Notes under the pieces: model-generated
Seen by the model: only the letters and a program-made list of their open reading frames with translations
The model's database searches: none
Told to the model about the DNA's origin: nothing
Part shown: in pieces, positions 18,262-26,207 of the stretch
Position numbering within the stretch: the stretch's first letter is position 1
Layout: each line of letters opens with the position of its first letter
From: Nocardia brasiliensis IFM 10847
Lineage (GTDB): Bacteria > Actinomycetota > Actinomycetes > Mycobacteriales > Mycobacteriaceae
Assembly: GCF_000710915.1 (NCBI RefSeq)
Contig: NZ_BAUA01000035.1
Span: 1 to 64,000, forward strand
DNA length: 64,000 nt
Direction: 5' to 3'
Made by a program: the position numbers and the translations under genes

Positions 18262-18687
18262 CTACTCCTGCTCGAACCGGCGCCGGAAGCGATCTTCCAT
18301 GCGCTCGGAGAAGCCGCCCGACTTTCGTTGGCGGCTACGCCCGCTCGGTCCGCTGCTCGGACCACCGGGAGCGGCGTCGCCGCCGGACCGATTGTCCTTG
18401 GTGATGCCCTTGGATCCGCCGAGCAGCAGGAGCACGCCGGCGGCGAACATCACGATGAATCCGACCAGACTGATGATCGGAAAGCCGCCCGGCTTCACTG
18501 GAGCAGCGATGCCGGCGACGAGTAGAAACAGACCAAGGACGAACAGGGCTGCGGCCTGGAGTCTGCGACGACTCGAGGTCGAGCGAAGGCGTCCGCCGCG
18601 GACGGACGACGCGAACTTCGGATCCTCAGCATAGAGCGCGCTCTCGATCTGTTCGAGCATGCGCTGCTCGTGCTCGGAGAGTGGCAC
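18262..18687 (-). CDS. DUF3040 family membrane protein
   Basis: Small membrane protein of unknown function that is found next to mraZ in many actinobacteria (Rv2169c position). From the GTG at 18687, preceded by GGGGAGG, it has 141 residues. The N-terminus PLSEHEQRMLEQIESALYAE is the DUF3040 signature. Two adjacent membrane helices follow at about residues 45-62 and 70-90, then a charged Gly/Ser/Arg tail. Its link to division is inferred only from conserved neighbourhood. Confidence 0.85.
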   Translation of the reverse strand: MPLSEHEQRMLEQIESALYAEDPKFASSVRGGRLRSTSSRRRLQAAALFVLGLFLLVAGIAAPVKPGGFPIISLVGFIVMFAAGVLLLLGGSKGITKDNRSGGDAAPGGPSSGPSGRSRQRKSGGFSERMEDRFRRRFEQE

Positions 18688-18732
18688 GGTACCTCCCCCG
18701 GCACTAGGCGTGGCTGTCGCCTCCGGGTAGGC

Positions 18733-18763
18733 GACAGATAGCCGACCTTGGCGGCTATCTGTC
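18733..18763. promoter_or_regulatory. Perfect dyad upstream of DUF3040 gene
   Basis: GACAGATAGCCG (18733-18744) and CGGCTATCTGTC (18752-18763) form a perfect 12-bp inverted repeat with a 7-nt loop. It lies 70 bp after the HEPN-like gene stop and 46 bp before the DUF3040 start, so it may be a terminator of the former or an operator of the latter. Confidence 0.5.
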
Positions 18764-18834
18764 ACCAATGATACGAGTTCGATCAGGGGCGTACCACCTA
18801 GTCGACCATAACTATGCGGTCGTGCCGCCTGTCA

Positions 18835-19275
18835 CTATCCGGTCAAGCCGCCCGTCCAGCCCGGCGCAGGTCGCAAACGGGCTGATGCGGACAGCAGATC
18901 TTCCACGTCGTGCAGGAATGCGCCTACCCGCGAAGAGAACTCGTCGGCCTCGTCGTTGTCGACATCACGATCGAGTCCGGCCTCCAGCGCGGCGCGCAAC
19001 TCCGAGCGCGAGCTGAAGTAATCGGCCCACATCGTGAACTCGGGCGCGGCGCCCTGCATGAGCACCCACGCGTTGCGCGAACGCGCCCGCGGCGCGTTGT
19101 CCGCTCCGGTGAGCGCGATCACCGCGCCCGCGCCCCGCAGCGCGGCGAGATAGGCGGTGCGGAATCGTTCCCGCGGGTCTCGCTCCCCCGCGGCCTGCAT
19201 GAGCAGGCCATCCGCTCGCTTCAGGAGCTTGCCCGCACGACCGGGCTGCCCCGGATGTTCGATCCGACCAGACAT
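18835..19275 (-). CDS. SAV_6107-type HEPN-like protein
   Basis: The 146-residue protein begins MSGRIEHPGQPGRAGKLLKR from ATG 19275 and is almost entirely helical, with a stretch of the type RERFRTAYLAALRGAGAVIA and a following DYFSSRSELRAALEAG. This is the pattern of the actinobacterial SAV_6107 HEPN-domain family found beside the division cluster. No catalytic RxxxxH motif of HEPN ribonucleases is evident, so an RNase role should not be assumed. It is divergent from the acetyltransferase gene, sharing a 145-bp intergenic region. Confidence 0.7.
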   Translation of the reverse strand: MSGRIEHPGQPGRAGKLLKRADGLLMQAAGERDPRERFRTAYLAALRGAGAVIALTGADNAPRARSRNAWVLMQGAAPEFTMWADYFSSRSELRAALEAGLDRDVDNDEADEFSSRVGAFLHDVEDLLSASARLRPAPGWTGGLTG

Positions 19276-19340
19276 CTCCGGAGTCCCTTCACGACCTGAG
19301 CACCTGGAGCCAACACAGCCTTGGTGTGACCGAACAGGTA

Positions 19341-19371
19341 TTCGAACGTTTGAATTGAGATTGAATATAGA
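19341..19371. promoter_or_regulatory. Divergent promoter region with TTCGAAC/GTTTGAA dyad
   Basis: Between the HEPN-like and acetyltransferase genes, TTCGAACGTTTGAA (19341-19354) is a near-perfect 14-bp palindrome. TATAGA (19366-19371) is a good -10 for the acetyltransferase gene on the plus strand. The dyad resembles half of a LexA box (TCGAAC) but lacks the 4-bp spacer of the mycobacterial SOS box, so I do not call it one. Confidence 0.4.
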
Positions 19372-19420
19372 GACGCCCACCGACAAACTTCCGCGCCTGC
19401 GCTGTGGACCGACGAGAGTT

Positions 19421-20053
19421 ATGACCGCCGTCAAGCCCAATCACACTCCCGCACCCGTCGTCGTCGACCTCTCCGTCGCGACCCTGCGCTCCCGGCTGCA
19501 CGATGCGCTGGCGGTGTACGTCGCGGCGATGGACTATCCGCGCGGTACCGAACACCATCGCGCACCCATGTGGACCGAGCACACCACCCGGGCCGGGTGG
19601 CAGGCGGTCGCCGCGGTGGTCCCGGAGGATTCGGGCGAGGTCGACCTACGTTCGGCGCCCATCGTGGCGATCGCCTACGGCTACCGGGGCGCGGCGCACC
19701 AGTGGTGGCACCAGCAGGTGCACAGCGGGATGCGGCGCTCCGGCTGGCCGGAACACTCTGCGCGCGAGCTCCTTTCGGACTACTTCGAGCTGACCGAGCT
19801 GCACGTGCACCCCACCGCCCAGGGTCGCGGCATCGGCGCCATCCTGCTCGAACGGCTGCTGCGCGACCGCCCCGAACAAGCGGTGCTGCTGTCCACACCC
19901 GAGGTGGACGGGGAGGACAACCGGGCCTGGCGGCTGTATCGGCGCCAGGGATTCGGCGACGTGGTGCGGAATTTCGTGTTCGCGGGCGACAATCGGCCCT
20001 TCGCCATCCTCGGCCGGCGGTTGCCGCTCTACGGGACGACCGAGCAGCCGTGA
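19421..20053 (+). CDS. GNAT family N-acetyltransferase
   Basis: Located like Rv2170 of M. tuberculosis. The 210-residue protein, from ATG 19421, has a GNAT core in its C-terminal half: LTELHVHPTAQGRGIGAILL contains the acetyl-CoA pyrophosphate loop (Q/RxxGxG/A), followed by EDNRAWRLYRRQGF, the typical motif B region. The N-terminal half has an unusual WWHQQVHSGM segment. The substrate cannot be told from sequence; the conserved position next to division and envelope genes is the only hint. Confidence 0.85.
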   Translation: MTAVKPNHTPAPVVVDLSVATLRSRLHDALAVYVAAMDYPRGTEHHRAPMWTEHTTRAGWQAVAAVVPEDSGEVDLRSAPIVAIAYGYRGAAHQWWHQQVHSGMRRSGWPEHSARELLSDYFELTELHVHPTAQGRGIGAILLERLLRDRPEQAVLLSTPEVDGEDNRAWRLYRRQGFGDVVRNFVFAGDNRPFAILGRRLPLYGTTEQP

Positions 20054-20060
20054 GGGTCAC

Positions 20061-21626
20061 GTGACGGTCATCGTCGTAGGTTCCGGCCACAACGCACTGG
20101 TCGCCGCCTGCTACCTGGCGCGCGCCGGGCACGCGGTCGAGGTGCTCGAACGCGACGACGTGCTCGGCGGCGCGGTGTCGACGGTCGAGCGGTTCCCCGG
20201 CCATCTGGTCGACCGCGGGTCCTCCGCTCACATCATGATCCGGCACACCGGGATCATCGAAGAACTCGAGCTGGCCGACTTCGGGCTGCGCTACATCGAC
20301 TGTGATCCATGGGGTTTCACCCCGGCGGTCGGCGACCACGCGCCCCTGGTCTTCCACCGCGATCTCGACGCCACCTGCGCGTCCATCGCCGCGGCCTGCG
20401 GCGATCGCGAGGCCGCGGCGTACCGGCGTTTCGTCGAGGTGTGGGGTCCGCGCAGCGCCCGGGTGATGCGTGCGTTCCGCGGCGGGCCGACACCGGGCCG
20501 GCTGGTGCGCTCGTTCTGGGGGCTGGACGCGAAGAACGGCGGCAGCGCCCTCTCCCGCGAATTCCTGCAGTCCGGTGATGCCTTGCTGGACAGCTACTTC
20601 GACGACGAGCGACTCAAGGCGTCGCTGGCCTGGTTCGGCGCCCAGTCCGGGCCGCCGATGTCGGAACCCGGCACCGCGCCGATGGTGGGGTTCGCCGCGC
20701 TGATGCACACGCTGCCGCCCGGGCGCGCGGTCGGCGGCAGCGGCGCACTGGCCGCGGCGCTGATCGCGCGGCTGCGCGCGGACGGCGGCGTGGTGACGGC
20801 GGGCGACGCGGTGACCAGTCTGCGCCGCGCAGGCAACGGCTGGCGGGTGCGCACCGCCGCGGGCCGAGACCTGCACGCCGACAAGGTGATCGCGGGCACC
20901 CACGTGCTGACCACGCTGGACCTGTTGCGCGACGGCGGATTCGACGCGGCGGTGCTCGCGCAGTGGCGGCGGCGCATCCGGGTCGGCCCCGGCATCGGCA
21001 TGGTGGTGCGGGCGGCCACCAGCGGGTTGCCGCACTACCCCGGCAGCTCCCCCGACGAATCGGCCCGGGGCCTGCAATTTCTCGTCTCCGATCGCAGGCA
21101 GCTCCGGCTCGCGCACGGCGCGGCCACCGCCGGTGACCTGCCGCCGCGCCCGGTGGTGCTGGCGATGAGCTTCAGCGCGCTGGACCCGAGCATCGCGCCC
21201 CCCGGCGAACATCAGCTCTCGCTGTGGGCGCAATGGCATCCCTACCGGCTGGCCGACGGCAGCGTGTGGGCCGCGCACGCGGAACGCGAGGCGGATCGGA
21301 TCATCGCCGAAGTCGACTCCTACGCACCGGGTTTCGCCGGCTCGGTGCTGCGTCGCCACGTGCAGACGCCGGTCGATCTGGAGCGGGAGATGGGTCTGCT
21401 CGGCGGCAACGTGATGCACGTGGAGATGTCGCTGGATCAGATGATGCTGTGGCGGCCGCTGCCGGAACTGTCCGGGCAGCGGGTGCCCGGAGCGCCCGGT
21501 CTGTATCTCACCGGCGCCTCCACCCACCCGGGCGGCGGGGTCTCCGGTGCGAGTGGTCGCAGTGCGGCGGAGTTGCTACTGCGCGATCAGCGGCGCAGCC
21601 GATTCGCGCTGCCGCGCAAGCGATGA
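20061..21626 (+). CDS. FAD-dependent carotenoid oxidoreductase, CrtO-like
   Basis: A 521-residue flavoprotein of the phytoene desaturase superfamily. The N-terminus (VIVVGSGHNALVAACYLARA) is the dinucleotide-binding fold in the form seen in CrtO ketolases, and the C-terminus ends with LYLTGASTHPGGGVSGASGR, the conserved FAD-contact motif. It is followed directly, with ATGA overlap, by a CruF-like gene, so a carotenoid substrate is likely. CrtO of Rhodococcus adds a 4-keto group to beta- or gamma-carotene rings; a desaturase role is the alternative. It lies 7 bp after the acetyltransferase gene and may share its transcript. Confidence 0.7.
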   Translation: MTVIVVGSGHNALVAACYLARAGHAVEVLERDDVLGGAVSTVERFPGHLVDRGSSAHIMIRHTGIIEELELADFGLRYIDCDPWGFTPAVGDHAPLVFHRDLDATCASIAAACGDREAAAYRRFVEVWGPRSARVMRAFRGGPTPGRLVRSFWGLDAKNGGSALSREFLQSGDALLDSYFDDERLKASLAWFGAQSGPPMSEPGTAPMVGFAALMHTLPPGRAVGGSGALAAALIARLRADGGVVTAGDAVTSLRRAGNGWRVRTAAGRDLHADKVIAGTHVLTTLDLLRDGGFDAAVLAQWRRRIRVGPGIGMVVRAATSGLPHYPGSSPDESARGLQFLVSDRRQLRLAHGAATAGDLPPRPVVLAMSFSALDPSIAPPGEHQLSLWAQWHPYRLADGSVWAAHAEREADRIIAEVDSYAPGFAGSVLRRHVQTPVDLEREMGLLGGNVMHVEMSLDQMMLWRPLPELSGQRVPGAPGLYLTGASTHPGGGVSGASGRSAAELLLRDQRRSRFALPRKR

Positions 21627-22645
21627 GCGGGTTGTCCGAGGCGGGCCAGGCGATGAGCGGGCCGCCGACACGGGTTCCGGTCGTCCCACCCGAGGTGTCC
21701 CGGAATCCCGGCGCGACATCGCAAGCACAGTCGCCGGACGAGGCACTCGGCACCGAAATCGCACGGGCGGGCGATCTCTGGTGGACGGCACGGTTCTCGG
21801 TGCCTGCCGCGTGCGCCGTGATGCTGGTGCTCGCACAGATCTGTTATCCGCTGACCTCGGGGATCGGTCGCGACCGGATCACCGTGGTCGTCGTACTGCT
21901 CTCGGCGGGTACGGCGTTGGCGCATGCCACGGCGACGCGCGGGCTCCGGTTCGCGCTCGGGTTCGCGGTGATCGTGTCGGGGCTCGGCCTGCTGGCCGAG
22001 ATTTTCGGCACGGCAACGGGTTTGCCGTTCGGGTGGTACGAATACGCGACGGATCGGCTCGGACCCGCGCTGAGCGGGGTACCGCTGGTGGTCGCGCTGG
22101 CCTGGACCGGCGGGCTGTATCCGGTGTGGGTGGTGGCGGGATTGCTGACGCACCGGGCGACGGCACGCATCGGGCTCACCGCGATCGGCGCGGTGGGATG
22201 GGACCTGTTCCTCGACCCGCAGATGGTCGCCGACGGGCAGTGGACCTGGCGCGACACAGACTCCGGCTTGCCCGGACTCGCCCAGATTCCGTACACGAAT
22301 TACCTCGGCTGGTTCGCGGTGGCGCTGGTGATGGGTGCGCTGCTCGCGGTCTGGGATCGGGCCGCGCCCGCGTCTGCGGGACTGGACAAACTGTCAGCAG
22401 GCCTGGACAGGAACCGGCGCAGATCGGCCACCGAGGCCGGCGTGCTGGTGCCCGTGCTGGTGTTCCTGTGGACCTGGCTCGGGTCCGCGCTCGCGCACGC
22501 GGTATTCCTCGGACTGCCGTTCTCGGCCGGCTACGGCGGACTCGGACTGGGCGTTCTCGGCGTAGCACTCCTGCGCCGGCTGCGCCGCGACACCGGTCCG
22601 CACCGGGAAATCCGGCGCTCACGCGCTGCCCGCACAGCCCGATGA
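21623..22645 (+). CDS. cruF: CruF-like carotenoid 1',2'-hydratase (membrane)
   Basis: Multi-pass membrane protein of 340 residues with the carotenoid biosynthesis (DUF422) pattern. It contains GTATGLPFGWYEY, the central GWDLFLDPQMVADGQWTW and NYLGWFAVALVMG, which are hallmarks of CruF/CrtC2-type proteins that add water across the end of an acyclic psi end group. The ATG at 21623 overlaps the CrtO-like stop as ATGA; a second ATG at 21651 is possible. A glycosyltransferase of the right class lies two genes downstream, matching the CruF-CruG pair known for myxoxanthophyll-type glycosides. Confidence 0.75.
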   Translation: MSGLSEAGQAMSGPPTRVPVVPPEVSRNPGATSQAQSPDEALGTEIARAGDLWWTARFSVPAACAVMLVLAQICYPLTSGIGRDRITVVVVLLSAGTALAHATATRGLRFALGFAVIVSGLGLLAEIFGTATGLPFGWYEYATDRLGPALSGVPLVVALAWTGGLYPVWVVAGLLTHRATARIGLTAIGAVGWDLFLDPQMVADGQWTWRDTDSGLPGLAQIPYTNYLGWFAVALVMGALLAVWDRAAPASAGLDKLSAGLDRNRRRSATEAGVLVPVLVFLWTWLGSALAHAVFLGLPFSAGYGGLGLGVLGVALLRRLRRDTGPHREIRRSRAARTAR

Positions 22646-22701
22646 ACCTCGTTCCGCCCGTCGCGTGGGCATCTGGACGAACGGCCTGGCACGATGTCTG
22701 C

Positions 22702-23475
22702 GTGCAGCCGAGTCCCGTCACCACGATCCCCGATGCCCCGGTCCTACCGTCGCCGCGGACGCCCCGCCTCGCCAGGCGTATCGCCGCGGTCGTCTTGCTC
22801 ACGGCATTGCTGGTTCCGGTCCTCGCGGGCTGCCTGCGCGTGCAGGTGTCGATGGGTGTCTCGTCCAACGATCGGGTCTCCGGACGGATCGTCGCCGCGG
22901 TCGTGCCGACCGACCCCAAGGACAAGGGCCCGCAGTTGAAGGCCCCCGATTCGCTCGCCGCGAAGGTGCGAGTGGAGCCCTACAGCCAGGACGGCTACAT
23001 GGGCAGTCAGGTGTTCTTCGAAGACATGTCCTTCGGTGAAGTCGCCCAACTGGGCCAGCTGTCCGAACAGACCCAGGGCATGTTCCAGTTGCAGTTCCAG
23101 CGCACCGGCGACCTGGTCAGCCTCAGCGGCCGGGTCGACCTGAAATCCGTGCCGCCGCACGGCTCCGACGTCCAGTTCACCGTCGCGTTCCCGGCCCGCG
23201 TCGCCAAGACCAACGGCAACCGCGAGGGCGACAACATCGTGTCCTGGAAGCTGCCGCCCGGCGACGTCTCCACCCTGCGCGCCGAAGTCAGCTACGCCGA
23301 CCCCAACACCCGCTCCTTCGCGGGCTGGGCAGGCATCGTCGGCGGCATCACCCTCGCGGTAGCCGCGATCATCGCCGCCATGGCCTACATGGACCGCAAC
23401 CCCGCCGCCCCCGGCGCACCGACCGGATTCTCCTGGAGCCGCTGGTGGCGCACCGTCAAACAGAACCGCTGGTAG
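22702..23475 (+). CDS. lppM: LppM family lipoprotein
   Basis: Envelope lipoprotein corresponding to Rv2171 (LppM), a protein tied in M. tuberculosis to phosphatidylinositol mannoside metabolism and phagosome control. From the GTG at 22702 the 257-residue product has a signal ending in the lipobox LAGC (Cys44), a beta-rich domain, and a C-terminal membrane helix (GIVGGITLAVAAIIAAMAYM) followed by a short basic tail. An ATG at 22642 overlapping the CruF stop would give 20 more residues; I prefer 22702 because the extra stretch looks non-coding. It is placed between two carotenoid genes. Confidence 0.8.
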   Translation: MQPSPVTTIPDAPVLPSPRTPRLARRIAAVVLLTALLVPVLAGCLRVQVSMGVSSNDRVSGRIVAAVVPTDPKDKGPQLKAPDSLAAKVRVEPYSQDGYMGSQVFFEDMSFGEVAQLGQLSEQTQGMFQLQFQRTGDLVSLSGRVDLKSVPPHGSDVQFTVAFPARVAKTNGNREGDNIVSWKLPPGDVSTLRAEVSYADPNTRSFAGWAGIVGGITLAVAAIIAAMAYMDRNPAAPGAPTGFSWSRWWRTVKQNRW

Positions 23476-23501
23476 GTCTGCGAGCGTCCGCCGACCCAGG
23501 A

Positions 23502-24689
23502 GTGGGCCGTGCCGCGGAGAGTTGGGTTGCCTTGCGGCGGTTGACCGTACGTGGGGGGACGTTGCTGACGTCGGTGGGGAGTGGGGTGGCGCTGGTCGGT
23601 GCCGGGATTGCGGCGTTCAACTGGGTTACGGTGCGGCGGTTGACCGTTCAGGCGGACAGTGTGATCGAGCCGGTGACCGTGTGTGTTCCGGCGCGCGACG
23701 AGGCGACGCGGCTGCCGGGGTTGGTCGCGGACCTGCGAGCGCAGCGGGGTGTCGCGCGACTGCGGATATCGGTGCTCGATGACGCCTCGACCGACGACAC
23801 CTATGGCGTGGCGCTCGAGGCGGCGGCGGGCGATCCGCGAATCACGGTGCTGCGCAACGACTCCGAGCCCGCGGACGGCTGGACCGGCAAGGCGGCGGCG
23901 TGTGCGCGGCTGGCCCAGGACGTGCGTACGCCGGTGCTGGTGTTCCTCGACGCGGATGTGCGGCTCGCGCCCGACGCCATCGCGGCGGCGGTCACCGAAC
24001 TGCGCCGCCGCCGCGTCGCACTGCTGTCGCCGTGGCCGTTCCAGCGGGCCGAGTCCTGCGCCGAAGCGCTGGTGCAGCCGCTGCTGTGCTGGTCGTGGGC
24101 CGCGTCGCTGCCGATCACCGTGGCGAATCGGAGTCTGCGCCCATCCACCGCGGTGGCCTGCGGACAGTTCCTCGTCTTCGACACCGCCGCCTACCGCGCC
24201 ATCGGCGGACACCGCGCGGTAGCCGCCAGCCCCACCGAGGATCTCGACCTCGCCCGCACCCTACGGCGCGCCGGCCACCCCACCGCCCTCGTAGCGGCGG
24301 GCCCGCTGGCCGCCACCCGAATGTACCGAAACGCAAGTGAACTCGAAGCCGGATACACCCGCTGGCTGTGGTCCGCGTACGGCGGCACAGCAACCGGCGG
24401 CTCCCTCATAGGAACCCTTGCCGCCCTGGCCTTTTGGATCCCACCCGCCGCGGTCCTCGTCGCCCGCGGCCGCACCCGCCGCACCGGCCTCCTCGGCTGC
24501 ACCGCCGCCCTCACCGCGCGCCTGCTGGCCCGCTCCCTCGAACGCGGCGCACCGCCCACCCCCATCGACCTCGCCACCGCCGCAAGCCACCCCCTCGCCG
24601 TCGCCGCCTACCTCCGCCTCTGGGTTCGCTCCCACCGCACCCACCGCCACGGCCGCCTCGACTGGAAGGGCCGCCCCCTCCCCCACTGA
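23502..24689 (+). CDS. Family 2 glycosyltransferase, CruG-like
   Basis: A GT-A fold family 2 glycosyltransferase with membrane segments at both ends. Visible motifs are VTVCVPARDEATRLPGLV at the start of the catalytic domain, DDASTDDT, the DxD-type LVFLDADVR, and the late ASPTEDLDLARTLRRAG (ED acid/base region). The C-terminal part holds two hydrophobic helices. CruG 2'-O-glycosyltransferases of carotenoids have this design. The start is uncertain: GTG 23502 follows AGGA, while the frame is open further upstream into lppM. A mannosyl- or glucosyltransferase on another lipid cannot be excluded. Confidence 0.65.
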   Translation: MGRAAESWVALRRLTVRGGTLLTSVGSGVALVGAGIAAFNWVTVRRLTVQADSVIEPVTVCVPARDEATRLPGLVADLRAQRGVARLRISVLDDASTDDTYGVALEAAAGDPRITVLRNDSEPADGWTGKAAACARLAQDVRTPVLVFLDADVRLAPDAIAAAVTELRRRRVALLSPWPFQRAESCAEALVQPLLCWSWAASLPITVANRSLRPSTAVACGQFLVFDTAAYRAIGGHRAVAASPTEDLDLARTLRRAGHPTALVAAGPLAATRMYRNASELEAGYTRWLWSAYGGTATGGSLIGTLAALAFWIPPAAVLVARGRTRRTGLLGCTAALTARLLARSLERGAPPTPIDLATAASHPLAVAAYLRLWVRSHRTHRHGRLDWKGRPLPH

Positions 24690-24704
24690 CGCCGCCCGAC
24701 ATCT

Positions 24705-24781
24705 GGTCAGTCGATCAGGAGGAATTGGTGGCGGTGGTCTCTCGGCCGATGCCGCCACCATTTCCTCCTGATCAACCGACC
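24705..24781. terminator. Long hairpin between convergent genes (dispersed family, copy 1)
   Basis: GATCAGGAGGAATTGGTGGC... at 24713-24734 pairs with the arm at 24752-24773 over 22 bp with one mismatch, and pairing extends outward to 24705 and 24781 with two more. It sits between the glycosyltransferase gene and the convergent secreted-protein gene, so it can end both transcripts. A related hairpin lies after trpD at 61057-61114. Confidence 0.75.
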
Positions 24782-24791
24782 GAACAACGAG

Positions 24792-25526
24792 TCAGGGGAC
24801 CTCCGTGATCCCCACGGTGGGGAGGAAGAGGCACGTGTTGGCGCCGTTTTCCACGGTGCCGAAGACGGCGGCGAGGACGGTGCCGGATCCGGTGTCGACC
24901 GGGACGGCGCGGATGCCGCCGACGGGGAGGGCGGCGGCGAAGAAGTCCTGGACGGCGCGTTCGGCGAGGGGGCGTAGGGCGGGCGGGATCTCAGGGGGCA
25001 CCATCGCGCGGAAGACGTCGGAGAGCGAACCCATCGATGCCATGCCCGCGCGCCCGGTGGTCACGTTCATCCAGGCGACCCGCATCCCGCTGGTGTCCAC
25101 ACTGTCGCGACCGAGCCCGTACGGCATGAACGTGAACATCGTCTGCCCCGCCTTGACGGCAGACATATCGATCCCGGGCAACGTGATCGCCGTCTTCGGC
25201 CACGGGCCCGGCACGGCCCCCGCCACCGCCGGAGCCAGCCCTAGCGTCGTCCCCTCCAGGCAGAACGCCGCCGCGGTCGGATACAGAAACGGCTGCATCC
25301 CGAACGCCCGCAAGCCATCCACCGCCGCTTGATATGTCCCGAACAAGTCGGAGGCCGTAGCCCCGGACCGACCCGCACTGCCCCCGTGTCCGTTCGGCGC
25401 AACCGAATCCTGCGGCGCAACGGCGGGGTCAGGGGGCGGGGTGGCGGCGGCGGGGGCGGTGGCCGCGAGGGTGAGGGCGCAGGCCGCGGCTGTCGTGAGC
25501 ATGGTCAGGCGGAGTGCTGCGGCCAC
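24792..25526 (-). CDS. Secreted protein of unknown function
   Basis: The 244-residue product starts with GTG 25526 preceded by AGAGG. It has a typical signal peptide (LTMLTTAAACALTLAATAPAAA, cleavage likely after residue 28), a low-complexity Pro/Gly/Ser linker, and a globular domain with PWPKTAITLPGIDMSAVKAG and VAWMNVTTGRAGMASMGSL. I recognise no family with a known activity. It is monocistronic, convergent with the glycosyltransferase gene, and followed upstream by a 606-bp stretch that holds the riboswitch region of the next operon. Confidence 0.7.
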   Translation of the reverse strand: MAAALRLTMLTTAAACALTLAATAPAAATPPPDPAVAPQDSVAPNGHGGSAGRSGATASDLFGTYQAAVDGLRAFGMQPFLYPTAAAFCLEGTTLGLAPAVAGAVPGPWPKTAITLPGIDMSAVKAGQTMFTFMPYGLGRDSVDTSGMRVAWMNVTTGRAGMASMGSLSDVFRAMVPPEIPPALRPLAERAVQDFFAAALPVGGIRAVPVDTGSGTVLAAVFGTVENGANTCLFLPTVGITEVP

Positions 25527-25803
25527 GGGGACCTCTTCTCATCGTCGACACGACCGGGAGATGAACGGTACTCCGGCAAACGTCGGCACCACGAGAAATC
25601 CGACATCGCTACCTTCCGGCGTGTCGCTCGCACTTCCCGACCCAGCGCCTACCCCGCGCTGCCCTCACCTCTGTGCAGGTTCGCCTGCGCCGCGAACGCT
25701 CAGCACATGTTCGGCTATTGGTTATAGCGACGGTTGAGCGAGGCGGCAAGGTCTACGCTCACGGTGATCGGTTTCCTTGTGCCGGGGTTTGCGTGCTGGG
25801 CAT

Positions 25804-25809
25804 GATAAT
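25804..25809 (+). promoter_or_regulatory. Probable -10 element of the sulfur operon
   Basis: GATAAT, immediately preceded by AT, is the best -10 match in the 606-bp gene-free stretch 25527-26132. It lies about 45 nt upstream of the riboswitch aptamer, the distance expected for its promoter. No good -35 is visible 17 nt upstream. Confidence 0.4.
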
Positions 25810-25852
25810 TCGGCTCGACCCTGGCATCGCCCGATGTCCGGATCGGCGTCAA

Positions 25853-25941
25853 CCATCCAGAGCGACCGAGAGACCTGGCTCGTCGACGTCGCAGCAACCC
25901 CCCGGTTCACCGGGTGCGGGTGCTTCCGCCGGGACCGATGG
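25853..25941 (+). promoter_or_regulatory. SAM riboswitch (S-box type aptamer)
   Basis: The stretch follows the S-box layout. CCATC (25853-25857) and GATGG (25937-25941) form P1. AGAG follows at 25859, then the kink-turn strand with GAGAGACCTGGCTCG, the strand ending GCAGCAACC, and the P3 hairpin CCCGG-TTCA-CCGGG. Then come the P4 segment GGGTGCTTCCGCC and the closing P1 strand. The conserved GCAACC and GGTGC blocks of SAM-I aptamers are in the right order. The genes it precedes import and oxidise small molecules, which fits control by low S-adenosylmethionine. Confidence 0.78.
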
Positions 25942-26072
25942 AGGAACCGAAGTGATCAGCTCTGCTGTCCGCACTACCCGTTGGGGTCGCCGACATATCG
26001 ATCAGTGCAAGGTGACCGCCCAGAGCTGTCGAGGCTGACCCGCAGCCAGAGTGTGCACCCGTCGCTGGCCGG

Positions 26073-26106
26073 GTGATGCGACCGGCGCCCGACGCGGCGC
26101 GGTCAC
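26073..26106 (+). terminator. Possible riboswitch expression-platform hairpin
   Basis: GTGA (26073-26076) pairs with TCAC (26103-26106) and, inside, CCG-CGCC pairs with GGCGCGG with one bulge. A moderately T-rich stretch (GTTCGTTCTT) follows. It lies between the SAM aptamer and the first ORF, where an attenuator would be expected. A complementary pair AGCTCTG near 25958 and CAGAGCT near 26021 could form the alternative fold. This is inferred from base pairing by eye. Confidence 0.4.
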
Positions 26107-26132
26107 GTTCGTTCTTCCGAAGGACCCCGACC

Positions 26133-26207
26133 ATGAGTGAGCGCAGCGAGCGACCAGCTGCCATGGCCGTCGAGACGCCGCCGAACCTCGGCGAGGCGGC
26201 GTCATGA
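26133..26207 (+). CDS. MIRU-like mini-ORF (24 aa) leading the sulfur operon
   Basis: ATG 26133, preceded by AAGGA, opens the frame MSERSERPAAMAVETPPNLG and closes with EAAS; its TGA overlaps the permease ATG as ATGA (26204-26207). The start of the DNA, ATGAGTGAGCGCAGCGAGCG, matches the MIRU-like elements before mraY and qcrB. Here there is no gene upstream, so the ribosome must initiate on the mini-ORF itself and pass on to the permease. Confidence 0.5.
   Translation: MSERSERPAAMAVETPPNLGEAAS

Noticed and set aside
18835..19275. Toxin-antitoxin role for the HEPN-like gene
   Set aside because: No partner nucleotidyltransferase or antitoxin gene is adjacent and no RxxxxH catalytic motif is visible.
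19341..19354. SOS (LexA) box between the HEPN-like and acetyltransferase genes
   Set aside because: It has TCGAAC but lacks the 4-bp spacer and the GTTCGA half of the mycobacterial LexA consensus.
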